Below are positions 19,315 to 29,335 of a DNA stretch of 64,000 bases, one piece after another. Made by a program: the position numbers and the translations under genes. Where the stretch lies: assembly GCA_029782365.1 (NCBI GenBank), contig JAKOUW010000017.1, positions 1 to 64,000 on the forward strand, in the 5' to 3' direction. A model generated the notes under the pieces. That model had not been told where the DNA came from and searched no databases. It saw only the letters and a list, made by a program, of their open reading frames with translations. Every line of letters begins with the position of its first letter. The stretch's first letter is position 1. Source of the stretch: Chloroflexota bacterium (lineage in GTDB: Bacteria; Chloroflexota; Anaerolineae; Anaerolineales; UBA4823).

Positions 19315-21990
19315 ATGAAGGATAAGGTATTGATGCCCTCCAGAACCCCCGCCACCGCTCCGCCTGCCAGGCGTAAAACCTGGCAGAGTGGTTCTGCGCT
19401 CCTGGCGGCAGGATTGGCGCTGCTGTGCCTGGCAGCCGCCTGGTTGGCCTTGGCCAGCCTGGGCGCTTCCCCAGCCAGCGCTTCCCCAGCGGTTGAACTG
19501 GTTTGGGGAATCGAGCAAAGCTGTGTCTCGGCGATCAACCACCCTGAGTTTGCTCTGAATGGGCCTGAGAAAGGTTTCGACGCCCATGTGGCGGCCTGCG
19601 CTCTATCTGGCAGCCAGCCCGAAAACGCCTGGGTGATGGAGCGCTTCAGCCAGCCGAGCGGCTCGCCAGCCAGCTACCAGGCCGTGGAGATCGCTTTCCT
19701 GGCGCCCGGTTGGCTGATCTCGGATACCTTAAAACTGCAGCTCTCGAACGACGGCGGGACCAACTGGGAGGATGTGATCGAGTTTTCGGCTGCCAACCCT
19801 CCGCCCGCCTCTTTGGACCCTATGAAGTTCAGCCTGGCAGACAAAGCAATTGCCGCCCAGGCTGTCAGCCAGCCCAAGGTGCGCCTGTTCAGCCCAACTG
19901 CCGGCGGCCGCCCTGAACCCTTGATGATCAACCTGGATGAGATCGCCCTGCTGGTCTCCGTCAGCCCGGCGCCCAGCGACACGCCGACACCCACCGTGCT
20001 GGCAGCTACCGACACGCCGACCGAACAACCATCCCCCTCAGACACACCCACCAGCCAGCCAACCGTTGCAAATACGCCGATTCCAGCGACAGCTACGCCC
20101 ACAGGCAGCCCGGAAGCCAGCGCAACGCCCACGAATGATTTCAATCCTATACCCACCCAGGTCTCTCTGCTGGTAGGTACGGTTACAGTAACTCCAGGTG
20201 AACCGATCACCAACACCCTGCCGCTCAGCACGCCAGAGGCCAGGCCAACCCGCACGCCGGCGCCCACGCCGGTCACTCCCATCGAACTGCATATCGGACC
20301 TGCGGATAAACAGGAAACCCTGTGGGGCGTTCAGCAAAACTGCACGTACAGCCTGGAAAATTCCTCTGCCAGCCTGGATGATCTCTTTAATAATCAAACT
20401 GCCTCCTGCCAGGGTCCCTTCGCTGGCGCCCAGGCCGAATGGAATGTGAGCGCCCTGCGCCATACCGCATTCACCCATCTCCATGATGCCGTACTGCAGG
20501 TGCGTTTGAGCGTCAGCGGCTGGAAGGATGATGTGTTCAGCCTCGACCTGTATGACGGCCAGCGCTGGTATCTGCTGCAGCAGTTTGGGCCGGGGCTCAG
20601 CCTGCCGCCTGAGGCGCTGACCACCCTGTACTTCAATGTAGCTCAACTATTGAACAGCGCCGAGAAGATGAACCAGGCCGCTGTGCGCCTGGTTGGCGTG
20701 CGCGCCAACGGCCCTGCCGATCATCTGACAATCAGCCTGGACGGTGTGCAGATCGCGACAGCCGGCGGCTCGGCGCAGGTGCAGTGGCCTGGCCCCCAGC
20801 CCACACCGGCTTCGTTTGGCCCGTTCCAGATCAACGCTCCACTGCCAGGAGAGCCGCACTCCGACACTTCTCCGCTGACCGACAGCTGCGCCGCCTGCCA
20901 CAACGGACACACCGGCGTGGCGCGCCAACTGCGCGACGGCTCGCCGGAAGAAAATGTGTGCTTCAAGTGCCACGCCAGCGCCGGGCCGGGCAAGAACGTA
21001 CAGCCAGCCTTCACCAATTATGCCAACACCGCCACCGCCTATTACAAGCACGATGTGAGCAGCAGCAGCGGCGCACACCAGCTCAGCGAAAACAGCGCGG
21101 CCAGCTTCAGCGGCGCCAACCGCCACATCGAATGCGAAGACTGCCACAACCCGCACCGCTCCAACCGCAACGCCAGCGCCGCTCCGATGATCCAGGGTGA
21201 GATGAACAACGCCAGCGGCGTGGATCCCACCTGGAGCGGGACCGGCGCCCCGACCGGCTTTACGTGGCTGGCAAGCGCGGCGCGCGAGTTCCAGGTGTGT
21301 TTTAAATGCCACTCGAGCTTCACCAGCCTGCCGGTGTACGCGCCTGACGGCTGGACAGGCGCGGCCCTGGTGGCCAATGGTCTGCGCAAGCTGACCAGCG
21401 CCGTGACCACGCAGATATTGGACAGCCGCGATATGGCGCGTGAATTCAACCCCAGCCAGACCAGCTTTCACCCGGTGGTGGCCCTGGGCCGCAACCAGAA
21501 TATCGCCGCCGCCAGCTTTGTCAACGGCTGGACACAGGCGAGCATGGTGTACTGCTCCGACTGCCACCAAAACCCCAATTCCGCCACCGAAGGCAGCGGC
21601 CCGCACGGCTCGCCCCTGCTGCACATTCTCAATGGAACGTCCAATTATTCCACCGTGATGGTCAACAATTCACCGGTGGTGCCCAACAGCCAGGTGTGCT
21701 TCACCTGCCACAATTATGCCACGTATGTGACCGGCGGGAGCAGCAGCGCCAGCCACTTCCCCCTGCACAGCTACCACATGAACAAGACCTGGGGCACCAC
21801 CTGCTACACTTGCCATGACAGCCACGGCAGTGAACAGCAGCACCTGATCAATTTCGACACATCGGTTGTCACGCCGATGGGCGCTCGAAACAGCCAGACG
21901 GCCTGGTACTACGACCCGGCCACCGGCCGCGCCGGCTGCTGGCTGACCTGCCACGGGCAGGGGCATGATCCTAAGGAATATACGCCTTAA
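19315..21990 (+). CDS. Large surface octaheme cytochrome c with tandem N-terminal domains
   Basis: The protein has 891 residues; ATG 19333, behind AAGGATAAGG, is an alternative start. A membrane/signal helix lies at about 28-52. Two similar beta-rich domains follow (about 60-215 and 325-485), each opening with (V/L)WG(I/V)xQxC and holding a second Cys about 25-30 residues later. A Thr/Pro-rich linker separates them. The C-terminal 370 residues carry eight haem motifs: CAACH, CFKCH, CEDCH, CFKCH, CSDCH, CFTCH, CYTCH and CWLTCH (CX3CH). The layout puts the haem module away from the membrane, as expected for a terminal surface reductase or conductive wall protein. The substrate is unknown. Confidence 0.88.
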   Translation: MKDKVLMPSRTPATAPPARRKTWQSGSALLAAGLALLCLAAAWLALASLGASPASASPAVELVWGIEQSCVSAINHPEFALNGPEKGFDAHVAACALSGSQPENAWVMERFSQPSGSPASYQAVEIAFLAPGWLISDTLKLQLSNDGGTNWEDVIEFSAANPPPASLDPMKFSLADKAIAAQAVSQPKVRLFSPTAGGRPEPLMINLDEIALLVSVSPAPSDTPTPTVLAATDTPTEQPSPSDTPTSQPTVANTPIPATATPTGSPEASATPTNDFNPIPTQVSLLVGTVTVTPGEPITNTLPLSTPEARPTRTPAPTPVTPIELHIGPADKQETLWGVQQNCTYSLENSSASLDDLFNNQTASCQGPFAGAQAEWNVSALRHTAFTHLHDAVLQVRLSVSGWKDDVFSLDLYDGQRWYLLQQFGPGLSLPPEALTTLYFNVAQLLNSAEKMNQAAVRLVGVRANGPADHLTISLDGVQIATAGGSAQVQWPGPQPTPASFGPFQINAPLPGEPHSDTSPLTDSCAACHNGHTGVARQLRDGSPEENVCFKCHASAGPGKNVQPAFTNYANTATAYYKHDVSSSSGAHQLSENSAASFSGANRHIECEDCHNPHRSNRNASAAPMIQGEMNNASGVDPTWSGTGAPTGFTWLASAAREFQVCFKCHSSFTSLPVYAPDGWTGAALVANGLRKLTSAVTTQILDSRDMAREFNPSQTSFHPVVALGRNQNIAAASFVNGWTQASMVYCSDCHQNPNSATEGSGPHGSPLLHILNGTSNYSTVMVNNSPVVPNSQVCFTCHNYATYVTGGSSSASHFPLHSYHMNKTWGTTCYTCHDSHGSEQQHLINFDTSVVTPMGARNSQTAWYYDPATGRAGCWLTCHGQGHDPKEYTP

Positions 21991-22030
21991 ATTGAGGCAG
22001 AGGTTGGTTTTAGGGTAAAATTCTTGGGTC

Positions 22031-23185
22031 ATGACCCGCCCACCCATCCCCAACCAAACCACCCAACTGCACGTCGACCCCAGCGTGATCGACCTGGGCG
22101 TCGGCCAACCGCAGCTCAGCCTGCTGCCGCTGGAGCGCCTGGGCCAGGCCGCCGCGCTGCGCTTCGCGGCGGGGGCCCACGATTTCTTGCAGTACGGCGC
22201 CGAGCAGGGCGACGGCTACTTCCGCCTGGCCCTGGCTGAATTTCTCAACCAGGGCTACGGTTTCCCGGTTCACCCGGACCAGCTTTTCATCACCAACGGC
22301 GCCAGTTCAGCCCTGGCGCTTATCTGCACCCTGTACGCCCGCCCCGGCGATACGATCTTCGTCGAAGAACCGACCTATTTCCTGGCGCTGCGCATCTTCG
22401 CCGATTACGGCCTGCGCCCGGTAGCCATCCCTGTGGATGAAGACGGGCTGTCAGTCACTGCGCTGGAAGCCGCTCTGCAGCACAGCCGGCCCGCCTTCCT
22501 GTACACCATCCCCACCTACCAGAACCCCTCTACCAACACGCTGAGCGCCGAGCGGCGCACCCGGCTGGTCGAGCTGAGCCGGGAGTATGACTTTTGGGTG
22601 GTTGCCGATGAGGTGTACCATTTTTTGCAGTACCGCGGCGCGCCGCCGCCAGCGTTGGGGCTGCACGCCGAGCAGGACAGGGTGCTTTCGCTTGGCTCAT
22701 TTTCCAAGATCCTGGCGCCAGGCCTGCGGCTGGGCTGGATCTTGACCAGCCCCGAGCGCGCCGCTGCTTTCGCCCACAGCGGCCTGCTGGCTTCAGGCGG
22801 CGGGTTGAACCCGTTCACCAGCAGCATTGTGCGCAGCCTGCTGGACGACGGCGGCCTGCAGACGCATATCGCCGAGCTCAAGCAGGTCTATACGCAGCGC
22901 TCCGAAACGCTGGCCAACGCCCTGCGCAATCACCTTCCAGAGGCGAACTTCCACCTGCCGCAGGGCGGTTACTTTTTCTGGGTGCGACTGCCCGGCAATC
23001 TCGACGCCCGGGCGATCATGCCGCATGCTGAGCAGTTCAAAGTCGCCTACCGCCCGGGGGCTTTTTTCTCCACTCAACAGGGGCTGGCAAATTACCTGCG
23101 GCTCAGCTTCACCTACTATCCAGCCGGGCTGATCGAGCAGGGCGTGGCGCGCCTGGGGCGCTGCCTGCGGTCGCTGGCGCCTTGA
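22031..23185 (+). CDS. PLP-dependent aminotransferase, class I/II
   Basis: The protein has 384 residues of the fold-type I aminotransferase family, closest in style to 2-aminoadipate or valine-type transaminases and to the enzyme half of MocR regulators. The PLP lysine is in SLGSFSKILAPGLRLGW (about residue 227). VVADEVYHFLQY supplies the Asp/Tyr pair, and TIPTYQNPSTNT is typical. There is no N-terminal DNA-binding domain. TAAAAT lies 9 bases before the ATG. The substrate cannot be fixed from sequence. Confidence 0.88.
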   Translation: MTRPPIPNQTTQLHVDPSVIDLGVGQPQLSLLPLERLGQAAALRFAAGAHDFLQYGAEQGDGYFRLALAEFLNQGYGFPVHPDQLFITNGASSALALICTLYARPGDTIFVEEPTYFLALRIFADYGLRPVAIPVDEDGLSVTALEAALQHSRPAFLYTIPTYQNPSTNTLSAERRTRLVELSREYDFWVVADEVYHFLQYRGAPPPALGLHAEQDRVLSLGSFSKILAPGLRLGWILTSPERAAAFAHSGLLASGGGLNPFTSSIVRSLLDDGGLQTHIAELKQVYTQRSETLANALRNHLPEANFHLPQGGYFFWVRLPGNLDARAIMPHAEQFKVAYRPGAFFSTQQGLANYLRLSFTYYPAGLIEQGVARLGRCLRSLAP

Positions 23186-23209
23186 GCCAGGCGGCTGTTT
23201 TGTAATGCT

Positions 23210-24463
23210 ATGCGCATCACCCTGCTGACTTACGGTTCGCGCGGCGATGTCCAACCGTTCACAGCCCTGGCGCAGGGCTTGCAGAGCGCTGGGCATAAAG
23301 TGCGCCTGGCGGCGCCGGCGCGCTTCGCCCGGTTGGCGGAGGCTTACGGCGTGCCTTTCGCTCCTCTGCCAGGCGACCCACAGGAATTGAGCGTGCGTTT
23401 AAACGCCGCCCGCCGCAGCACCTGGCGGCTGGTCAGCAGTTTGACGGATTTTGTGCTCGCCGCAGCGCGGCCGGTCTGGCTGTCAGCCAAAGCCGCCTGT
23501 CAGGAAGCCGAGCTGATCGTTCATTCGTTCTTGTTCACCGCAGGCGCGCATTCGCTGGCGCGCGGTCTGGGCATTCCAGATGTCTCTGTCCAGCTCTTTC
23601 CGATGTTTGCTGCCACGCGCCGCTTCCCGCCGGTTGGCTGGGCGCGGCTGCCCTCGGGTTGTTTGAGTTACGCCGCTCACCGCTTTGCCGCCCAGGTAGC
23701 CTGGCAGGTCAACCGGGCTGGCTTTGCCCGACTGCGGCGCGCCGACCCACAGACCTTCAACCTGCAGTTGAGCTGGCCGTGGGCAGAAGACACTCCTACC
23801 CCAAGCCCGCTGATCATGGCCCACAGCCCCAGCCTGCTGCCGCGCCCGGCAGACTGGACACAGAACTATGTGCATGTGCCGGGCTACTTTTTCCTGGACG
23901 CGCCTTTTGGCTGGCAGCCGCCGGATGAGCTGCAGCGCTTCTTAGATGATGGCCCGCCGCCGGTCTGCGTGACTTTCGGCAGTATGATCAACCAGGATGG
24001 CGCGCGCATCCAGGCGCTGGTGCGCCGCGCCGTGGAGCGCCTGGGCCTGCGGGCGGTGCTCCTGCAGGGCTGGGGCGGCGGCGCACAGCCGCCCGCTCCC
24101 TCCTGTCTCAGCCTGCCTGCCGCGCCGCACGATTGGCTGCTGCCGCGCTGTCGGGCCGTCATCCACCACGGTGGAGCAGGCACCACTGCCGCCGGTCTGC
24201 GCGCCGGTATCCCAAACCTGATTCTACCGCACGGCGGCGACCAGCCTTTCTGGGGCCGCTGTGTGGCGCAAGCGGGCGCGGGGCCTCAGCCTTTGAGCCT
24301 GGAGCGCCTGAGCGAAGCCGCCCTGGTCGAGGCTCTGGCGCAGGCAGGCAAACCCGAGATGCAGGCGAAGGCCGCCGCCCTGGGCCGCGCGATCCGCTCC
24401 GAGGATGGCGTCGGAAAAGCCGTGCAAATCATTGAAACGCATGCGCGTTCCTGGACCGGCTGA
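23210..24463 (+). CDS. UGT-type glycosyltransferase (GT1, sterol/antibiotic glucosyltransferase-like)
   Basis: The protein has 417 residues of the GT-B fold. The N-terminus MRITLLTYGSRGDVQPFTALAQGL is characteristic of GT1/GT28 enzymes. The donor-binding C-terminal signature is HHGGAGTTAAGLRAGIPNLILPHGGDQPFWG. The enzyme should transfer a sugar from a nucleotide donor to a hydrophobic acceptor; neither is known. It starts 24 bases after the aminotransferase stop, so co-transcription is likely. It converges with GH116, with 14 bases between the stops. Confidence 0.88.
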   Translation: MRITLLTYGSRGDVQPFTALAQGLQSAGHKVRLAAPARFARLAEAYGVPFAPLPGDPQELSVRLNAARRSTWRLVSSLTDFVLAAARPVWLSAKAACQEAELIVHSFLFTAGAHSLARGLGIPDVSVQLFPMFAATRRFPPVGWARLPSGCLSYAAHRFAAQVAWQVNRAGFARLRRADPQTFNLQLSWPWAEDTPTPSPLIMAHSPSLLPRPADWTQNYVHVPGYFFLDAPFGWQPPDELQRFLDDGPPPVCVTFGSMINQDGARIQALVRRAVERLGLRAVLLQGWGGGAQPPAPSCLSLPAAPHDWLLPRCRAVIHHGGAGTTAAGLRAGIPNLILPHGGDQPFWGRCVAQAGAGPQPLSLERLSEAALVEALAQAGKPEMQAKAAALGRAIRSEDGVGKAVQIIETHARSWTG

Positions 24464-24477
24464 CGAACGGGCTCGCT

Positions 24478-26994
24478 TTACTCGAAACGGATTTTCGCTG
24501 CGAATTTCTTCCCGGCGCTAAAGGCGAGATTCGGATGGACGATCCTTGACATCCCCATCTGTTCCACCTCCAGCGTGTCAACCCGCAGCTCACCCGCTTC
24601 CAGACAGATCTCCAGCCGATCCGCATACAGGGTGAACGCGCCCCACCCGCTGGCGGTGGAGAAGAAGCAGGTGAAAGGATCCACCGCCAGGCGCGGCGCG
24701 AGCTTCAGCGTATGTGTCACAGCCGAATATTGAAATCCGGAAAGCGCTATCAACAAAGCGTAACTGGCCATGGCGCGGGCGTAATAACTGCCGCACTCGT
24801 ACTCATTCCACGGGTTGCGTTTGTGCCCATCGTACCGCTGACGGACCGCGTCCACCAGGGTCAGCCCTTCATCAACCATGCCTTCGGCAATGAGATGAGA
24901 GGCCACCTGGTATTCGATCCCCGTCCAGACTTCATCCGAGTAAACGAACGGCAAGGTGGGTTTCCCGCCGTTGGGCCAGGTGCACAGCAGTAGGCCAGGT
25001 TCATCGCCCAGGGCATAGCCCGGTCGCTGGGGATTGGCGTGATTCCACAGGCTGGGCTTGAAGTTGTGGCGATAGACCGCTGCCAGGTGGCTGCGAATGT
25101 GCAATCGGTCTTGGGCTGTTTCCAACCCGCACAGGTGTGCCAGCCAGGCGCCGAAGACTCCATCGGAAAGACAGCCAGAGCCAACCTGGTATTTCGGGCC
25201 TTCTTTTTTGAGCAGGCTGGCTTCATCGCTTTCGCCGCTGGGGATGGTGAACAACCCGGCGTCGCGCAGGCCATCCACCATGACTTGCTGCTGGTAGTAC
25301 TCGCCGTTGAACAGGCGCGCTTCGATGGCCTGCGCGCCTTTTTTGGCGAGTTCTTCGTAAGGGGCGGCAGCCTCAGGGTAACCGGCCGCATGCGCCAGGG
25401 CCGAAACAGCGGCCAATGCGCCCAGGTAGAAGCTCGAACACAACCCATCTGGTCCCCAAAACTCAATATCATACGTGTTGTGGTGGGGTTCTTCCACCAG
25501 ACCGGTGCGGCGCGGATCCCACTGTGAGATGCAAAAATCCATACTGCGCCTGGCTAATGGATAGAAGTGCGCCAGCCAATCGCGCTCGCCGCAGATCTGC
25601 CACTCGCGGTGAACCTTCATGATGCCGCCAAGCTGACCATCCGCCGCGGCATGAAAATCATGCGAGGTGGACATTCCAGGCGGCGCGGCGCGGAAATTGA
25701 CGTGTCCGCGCTCGTCCATCGACTCCTCCAGCTCGCGACTGCGCAGAGTCCGTTCCAGGGCTGGGAAAAGATGTGGGATGGATTGAGCGTAGTTCCAGAC
25801 ATGAGTGCAGGAGCCCGGGCAGCAGCCTGCGTCACAGAAACAGCCTTCCCACCCCCACAGGTCGCCGCTGGCGTGGCGCAGGATGGTGGGCGACTTCAGG
25901 ATTGCCAGGTTGGCTGAGACTGCTTCCATCACAGAAGCCGGGAGCGTGGAGGCGAACAGAGCATCGTGGAAAGCCTGCGTCTGGTGGCGCAAATCCGCGT
26001 AACGCTCACGAAGATAGAGTAATACCTGTTGGGCATCTTGCCACTGGGCCGCGTAAAAAGGGCGCCAGGAGGCATCCACCTGGAGCGTCCCACCACTGGA
26101 AGCCCCGGCGGCGATATTTGGGAAATGCCAGGCGATCACCAGCGGGTAAACGATATGCTCCCCCGGAGCCAGCTCGCCAGCCACCAGCAGGGAGCCGCCG
26201 TCGCGGGCGGGTATGCCGCCGGCGTTCAGGCCATCCGCGGCGTGGAAGGTCCCGCTGGAAACTTCACGCCACAGGGAGGAGATGGAATCGAACCAACCGC
26301 CGCGCAGCCAGCGGGCTTTGAGCACCGGTTCACCAGCCAGGATGCCGAGCGCCGCGCTGCCAAAGACAGGGGAAGCTGCCGGCGCCTCATTCCAGAAATG
26401 GATACCCAACCCGGGCAGGACTGCGCTGCAGGCGCTCGTCTCTGCCCCTTTCCAAGCCAGGTGCGAGAGATGGTAGGAGAACTGGTACGGGACAGACCGA
26501 TCTGAAGTGTTGCGCAGTTCGTATTCCAGGATAGCGCAGGGGATGCCGGAATTCAGGTCATCCAGAGGGATGAACGGGTTGAAGCCGGTGATCTTCACGG
26601 CCAGCGGCAGGTCGGGATCGCTGAGTTCGACCACGCCGAAGGGGTATTCGCCTGTGAAAGCGCAGGCGCGAAAGCGCGGCAGACCCTCAAACCCGCCGCC
26701 GTTGTAGCCTTGCGCCTTCAACCCCAGGTTGTACAGTTTCTCCACAGGGAAAGGGCCTTCCACAAGACGCGTTTCCTTTTGGGCGGGGAAATGCAGGATG
26801 GCAAACCCGGCATCCTGCGGCTGGTGACGGTCGGGCATGGCGCTCAAGGCCGGGGCATGGCGGATGGAAAAATCCTGCAGCCCGCCATATCCATTCAGGC
26901 AGATGCAGCCGGCGCCAATGCCGCCCAGCGGCATGGCAATCTGGAGCAGATTTTGGCCGCGGTAGGTGCGCAGCTTGTGCTTAACGCTTTTCAT
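24478..26994 (-). CDS. GH116 glycoside hydrolase (non-lysosomal glucosylceramidase family)
   Basis: The protein has 838 residues from ATG 26994, preceded by GGAGGAGC; a further upstream reading to 27030 lies inside GH35. The N-terminal beta-sandwich (GBA2_N type) starts MPLGGIGAGCICLNGYGGLQDF. The (alpha/alpha)6 catalytic part includes HNTYDIEFWGPDGLCSSFYLGAL and WTGIEYQVASHLI. Family members are beta-glucosidases or beta-xylosidases. No signal peptide is present, so it acts in the cytoplasm on imported sugar. The ATG overlaps the GH35 stop (ATGA). It is the last gene of the operon. Confidence 0.88.
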   Translation of the reverse strand: MKSVKHKLRTYRGQNLLQIAMPLGGIGAGCICLNGYGGLQDFSIRHAPALSAMPDRHQPQDAGFAILHFPAQKETRLVEGPFPVEKLYNLGLKAQGYNGGGFEGLPRFRACAFTGEYPFGVVELSDPDLPLAVKITGFNPFIPLDDLNSGIPCAILEYELRNTSDRSVPYQFSYHLSHLAWKGAETSACSAVLPGLGIHFWNEAPAASPVFGSAALGILAGEPVLKARWLRGGWFDSISSLWREVSSGTFHAADGLNAGGIPARDGGSLLVAGELAPGEHIVYPLVIAWHFPNIAAGASSGGTLQVDASWRPFYAAQWQDAQQVLLYLRERYADLRHQTQAFHDALFASTLPASVMEAVSANLAILKSPTILRHASGDLWGWEGCFCDAGCCPGSCTHVWNYAQSIPHLFPALERTLRSRELEESMDERGHVNFRAAPPGMSTSHDFHAAADGQLGGIMKVHREWQICGERDWLAHFYPLARRSMDFCISQWDPRRTGLVEEPHHNTYDIEFWGPDGLCSSFYLGALAAVSALAHAAGYPEAAAPYEELAKKGAQAIEARLFNGEYYQQQVMVDGLRDAGLFTIPSGESDEASLLKKEGPKYQVGSGCLSDGVFGAWLAHLCGLETAQDRLHIRSHLAAVYRHNFKPSLWNHANPQRPGYALGDEPGLLLCTWPNGGKPTLPFVYSDEVWTGIEYQVASHLIAEGMVDEGLTLVDAVRQRYDGHKRNPWNEYECGSYYARAMASYALLIALSGFQYSAVTHTLKLAPRLAVDPFTCFFSTASGWGAFTLYADRLEICLEAGELRVDTLEVEQMGMSRIVHPNLAFSAGKKFAAKIRFE

Positions 26995-29330
26995 ACAAGC
27001 TCCTCCAACGAGCTGAAGGGAACAGCGCACTCAAATTCGCGCTCGAGACGCACCTGGCGCACCAACACAGCGGATTGGACAGGCTGGTATGCCGGTTGGA
27101 TGTACACCGGCGCTTTTGGATGAAGAGGGAGCACCTTGAGCGTCAGTCCGGTGTGGAACGCCTGAGGCAGAAAGCGCCGCATGCCAACCTCCCAGGTTTT
27201 GCCGGAATAGAAATCATCGGCAATGAGACACTCACCCAGGTAAAGGCGGGCGATATCGCCCTGGTAATCAACAATTAAATACAGCTCCTCGGCTCCATCC
27301 AGGGCATCGACTGGCAGGCGCACCTGCCAGGTCTCAGCCTCTGCAAACGCTGATTCCGGCGGCGGGGTGGCGACCCCTTGGGAACCCAGGCGCACCGGGA
27401 GAGGCGGCGCGGCGGGCCGTATCTGGACTGCGCCCGGATTGGGGACAGCCTTTGAATCAAGAGCCGGAGCAGGAGAAAACAAATTCCTCTGGTTGCCAGT
27501 ATTTTGGCCTACGGAACTGCCGGAGGCCAGGTCCGCAGCCCGCAACCACAGCGCCTGGGGATCGCGCGAACGCAGCCTGACCAGGCTGCCATCAACGGTC
27601 AGGTCTGCCGGTGAAAAGATCAAGCGCTGGCGGCCCGCGATAGTCACCTTCCAGGATTGGCGGATATACTGCTCATCGAACACCATGATCCTCACGCCCC
27701 TGCCCTGACGGCTGACCTTGTGGATAGAGGCGGCACCATCCTCGAAGCGCAGTGCAGCCAGGCCATCTTCGAAGGCCAGCTCTGGCGGCACGCCCTCGCA
27801 AGTAAAGAAAACATAGCAGGGTTCCTCCGCCTCGAGCCGGCAGAACGGCTGGACTGAGGCCCACTTCAGCAGGACACCATCCATATCCAGGTTGAACGGC
27901 CAGATCGCGCACAGGCCGGAAGGGATGCGGACAGGTTGGGAAGGCAGGATGAGGCGCTCGCCTTTTAGCTGAAGATCGAACTGGACAGACTCGTGCGCAG
28001 GGAGAGGTTCCATGCGTTGGTAATTGTTAACGAAGAGGAAACCAGCGTGTCCATCGGAACGCGCCGCCCACCGCAGGGACTCACCATCATCCAAACGATG
28101 CGGGCTCACTTGTGGCAGTTGGGCAGGCAAGGGCGCCAACCGCGGCCCAAAATCTGCCAAAAACTGGTGGAGCAAGCGCAGAGCGTGGTACGACTCGCGC
28201 ACCTGCCCGAACTCACCGAGCGGAGCCTGGAAATCGTAGGAAACGAACGGGTAATCGTTCCAGTAATTGGTTGCCTGGCTCTCCTGGATGGGTAATCCTG
28301 GCTTGAACGGCTGGGAGCCGCCGTGAAACATGTAATAACCCTGCAGATTGTTCCCACTGCCGATCTTGGTCAGCGCCAGGGCGGCGACATCCCACGTGGA
28401 GATATAGGCACGCCGGTGATACGAGACCTGCATGCCACCGCCAGTCTCAGCCGTGCCAAAGGGATAGTGGTGCAAATCGGCGATCTGTCCGCCTGGGCGC
28501 GCCTTCTGCACATCTGCGCTGATGGCATTGTCGTCGCGCAGCAGGTTGAAGAAATACTGGATGCGGCATTCGCGCGCCCAGGTGTCTGTCTGGCGGTTCC
28601 AGCACGCGTCAGGATAACCGCCGAAGAGCGGGATCAGATCCCCTCCGGGCGGCGCCTGAGCAGGCCCCCAGCCGGTCATTGTGTACAGCGGCGTAACCAA
28701 CCCGGCGTCGATCGCCATCCGTTTCAGCGAGGCCAGGTGGAGCGGTTGGTCAAGCAGTTCGTTTTCGATCTGCACCCCGATCACCGGGCCGCCATCTTTC
28801 CACAATAAGCCCTGCAGTTGGTGGGCGATCGCGCTGTACCAGCGGCTCACCAGGCTGAGGTACGGCTCAGCGTCTAACCGGACCCTGTCGCCGCAGCGAT
28901 CCACCAGCCAGTCCGGGAAACCTCCATTGCGCGCTTCGCCGTGCACCCACGGTCCAACCCGGACGAAGAAATACAGCCCACACTCGGCGCACAATGTGAC
29001 AAAACGACGCAGGTCGAGCGAGCCAGACCAGTCAATTTGTCCCTCGCAAACCTCATGGTGGATCCAGAATATGTAAGAGGCAACAATCGCGATCCCGCCA
29101 GCTTTCATTTTGAGCAGTTCATCCCGCCAAAGGTCGGCAGGGTAACGCGAAAAATGGAACTCGCCCATCACCGGCAGCCAGGGCTGACCGCCAAGCGTCA
29201 GATAGCGGCTGTTGGCGCCGATCGCCAGGCCCTGCGGGTTGGCGCCGCCCATTTTCAAGTGACCGGAGAGAACAGACATGTCCGGAGCTGAGAGATCGAT
29301 CTTCTGCAAGGATGTTCTCATAGATTCCAT
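26991..29330 (-). CDS. GH35 beta-galactosidase-like glycoside hydrolase
   Basis: The protein has 779 residues. The TIM-barrel N-terminal part shows the GH35 pattern: LPVMGEFHFSRYPADLWRDELLKMKAGG, then the acid/base region GGPVIGVQIENEL. Further on, VSYDFQAPLGEFG resembles the conserved SYDYDAPLDEYG. C-terminal jelly-roll domains follow. It is cytoplasmic (no signal). GH35 enzymes remove terminal beta-galactose; specificity is not assured. It begins 3 bases after the permease stop, and its own stop overlaps GH116. Confidence 0.85.
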   Translation of the reverse strand: MESMRTSLQKIDLSAPDMSVLSGHLKMGGANPQGLAIGANSRYLTLGGQPWLPVMGEFHFSRYPADLWRDELLKMKAGGIAIVASYIFWIHHEVCEGQIDWSGSLDLRRFVTLCAECGLYFFVRVGPWVHGEARNGGFPDWLVDRCGDRVRLDAEPYLSLVSRWYSAIAHQLQGLLWKDGGPVIGVQIENELLDQPLHLASLKRMAIDAGLVTPLYTMTGWGPAQAPPGGDLIPLFGGYPDACWNRQTDTWARECRIQYFFNLLRDDNAISADVQKARPGGQIADLHHYPFGTAETGGGMQVSYHRRAYISTWDVAALALTKIGSGNNLQGYYMFHGGSQPFKPGLPIQESQATNYWNDYPFVSYDFQAPLGEFGQVRESYHALRLLHQFLADFGPRLAPLPAQLPQVSPHRLDDGESLRWAARSDGHAGFLFVNNYQRMEPLPAHESVQFDLQLKGERLILPSQPVRIPSGLCAIWPFNLDMDGVLLKWASVQPFCRLEAEEPCYVFFTCEGVPPELAFEDGLAALRFEDGAASIHKVSRQGRGVRIMVFDEQYIRQSWKVTIAGRQRLIFSPADLTVDGSLVRLRSRDPQALWLRAADLASGSSVGQNTGNQRNLFSPAPALDSKAVPNPGAVQIRPAAPPLPVRLGSQGVATPPPESAFAEAETWQVRLPVDALDGAEELYLIVDYQGDIARLYLGECLIADDFYSGKTWEVGMRRFLPQAFHTGLTLKVLPLHPKAPVYIQPAYQPVQSAVLVRQVRLEREFECAVPFSSLEELV

Positions 29331-29335
29331 CCGAT

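Noticed and set aside
20647-21624. Minus-strand 325-codon open frame rich in Ala/Gly/Val/His
   Set aside because: Antisense to the haem region of the octaheme gene, where CXXCH codons keep the opposite frame open.
26280-26300. tRNA T-arm-like GGAATCGAACC
   Set aside because: It lies in the GH116 coding frame and no acceptor stem or anticodon arm can be drawn around it.
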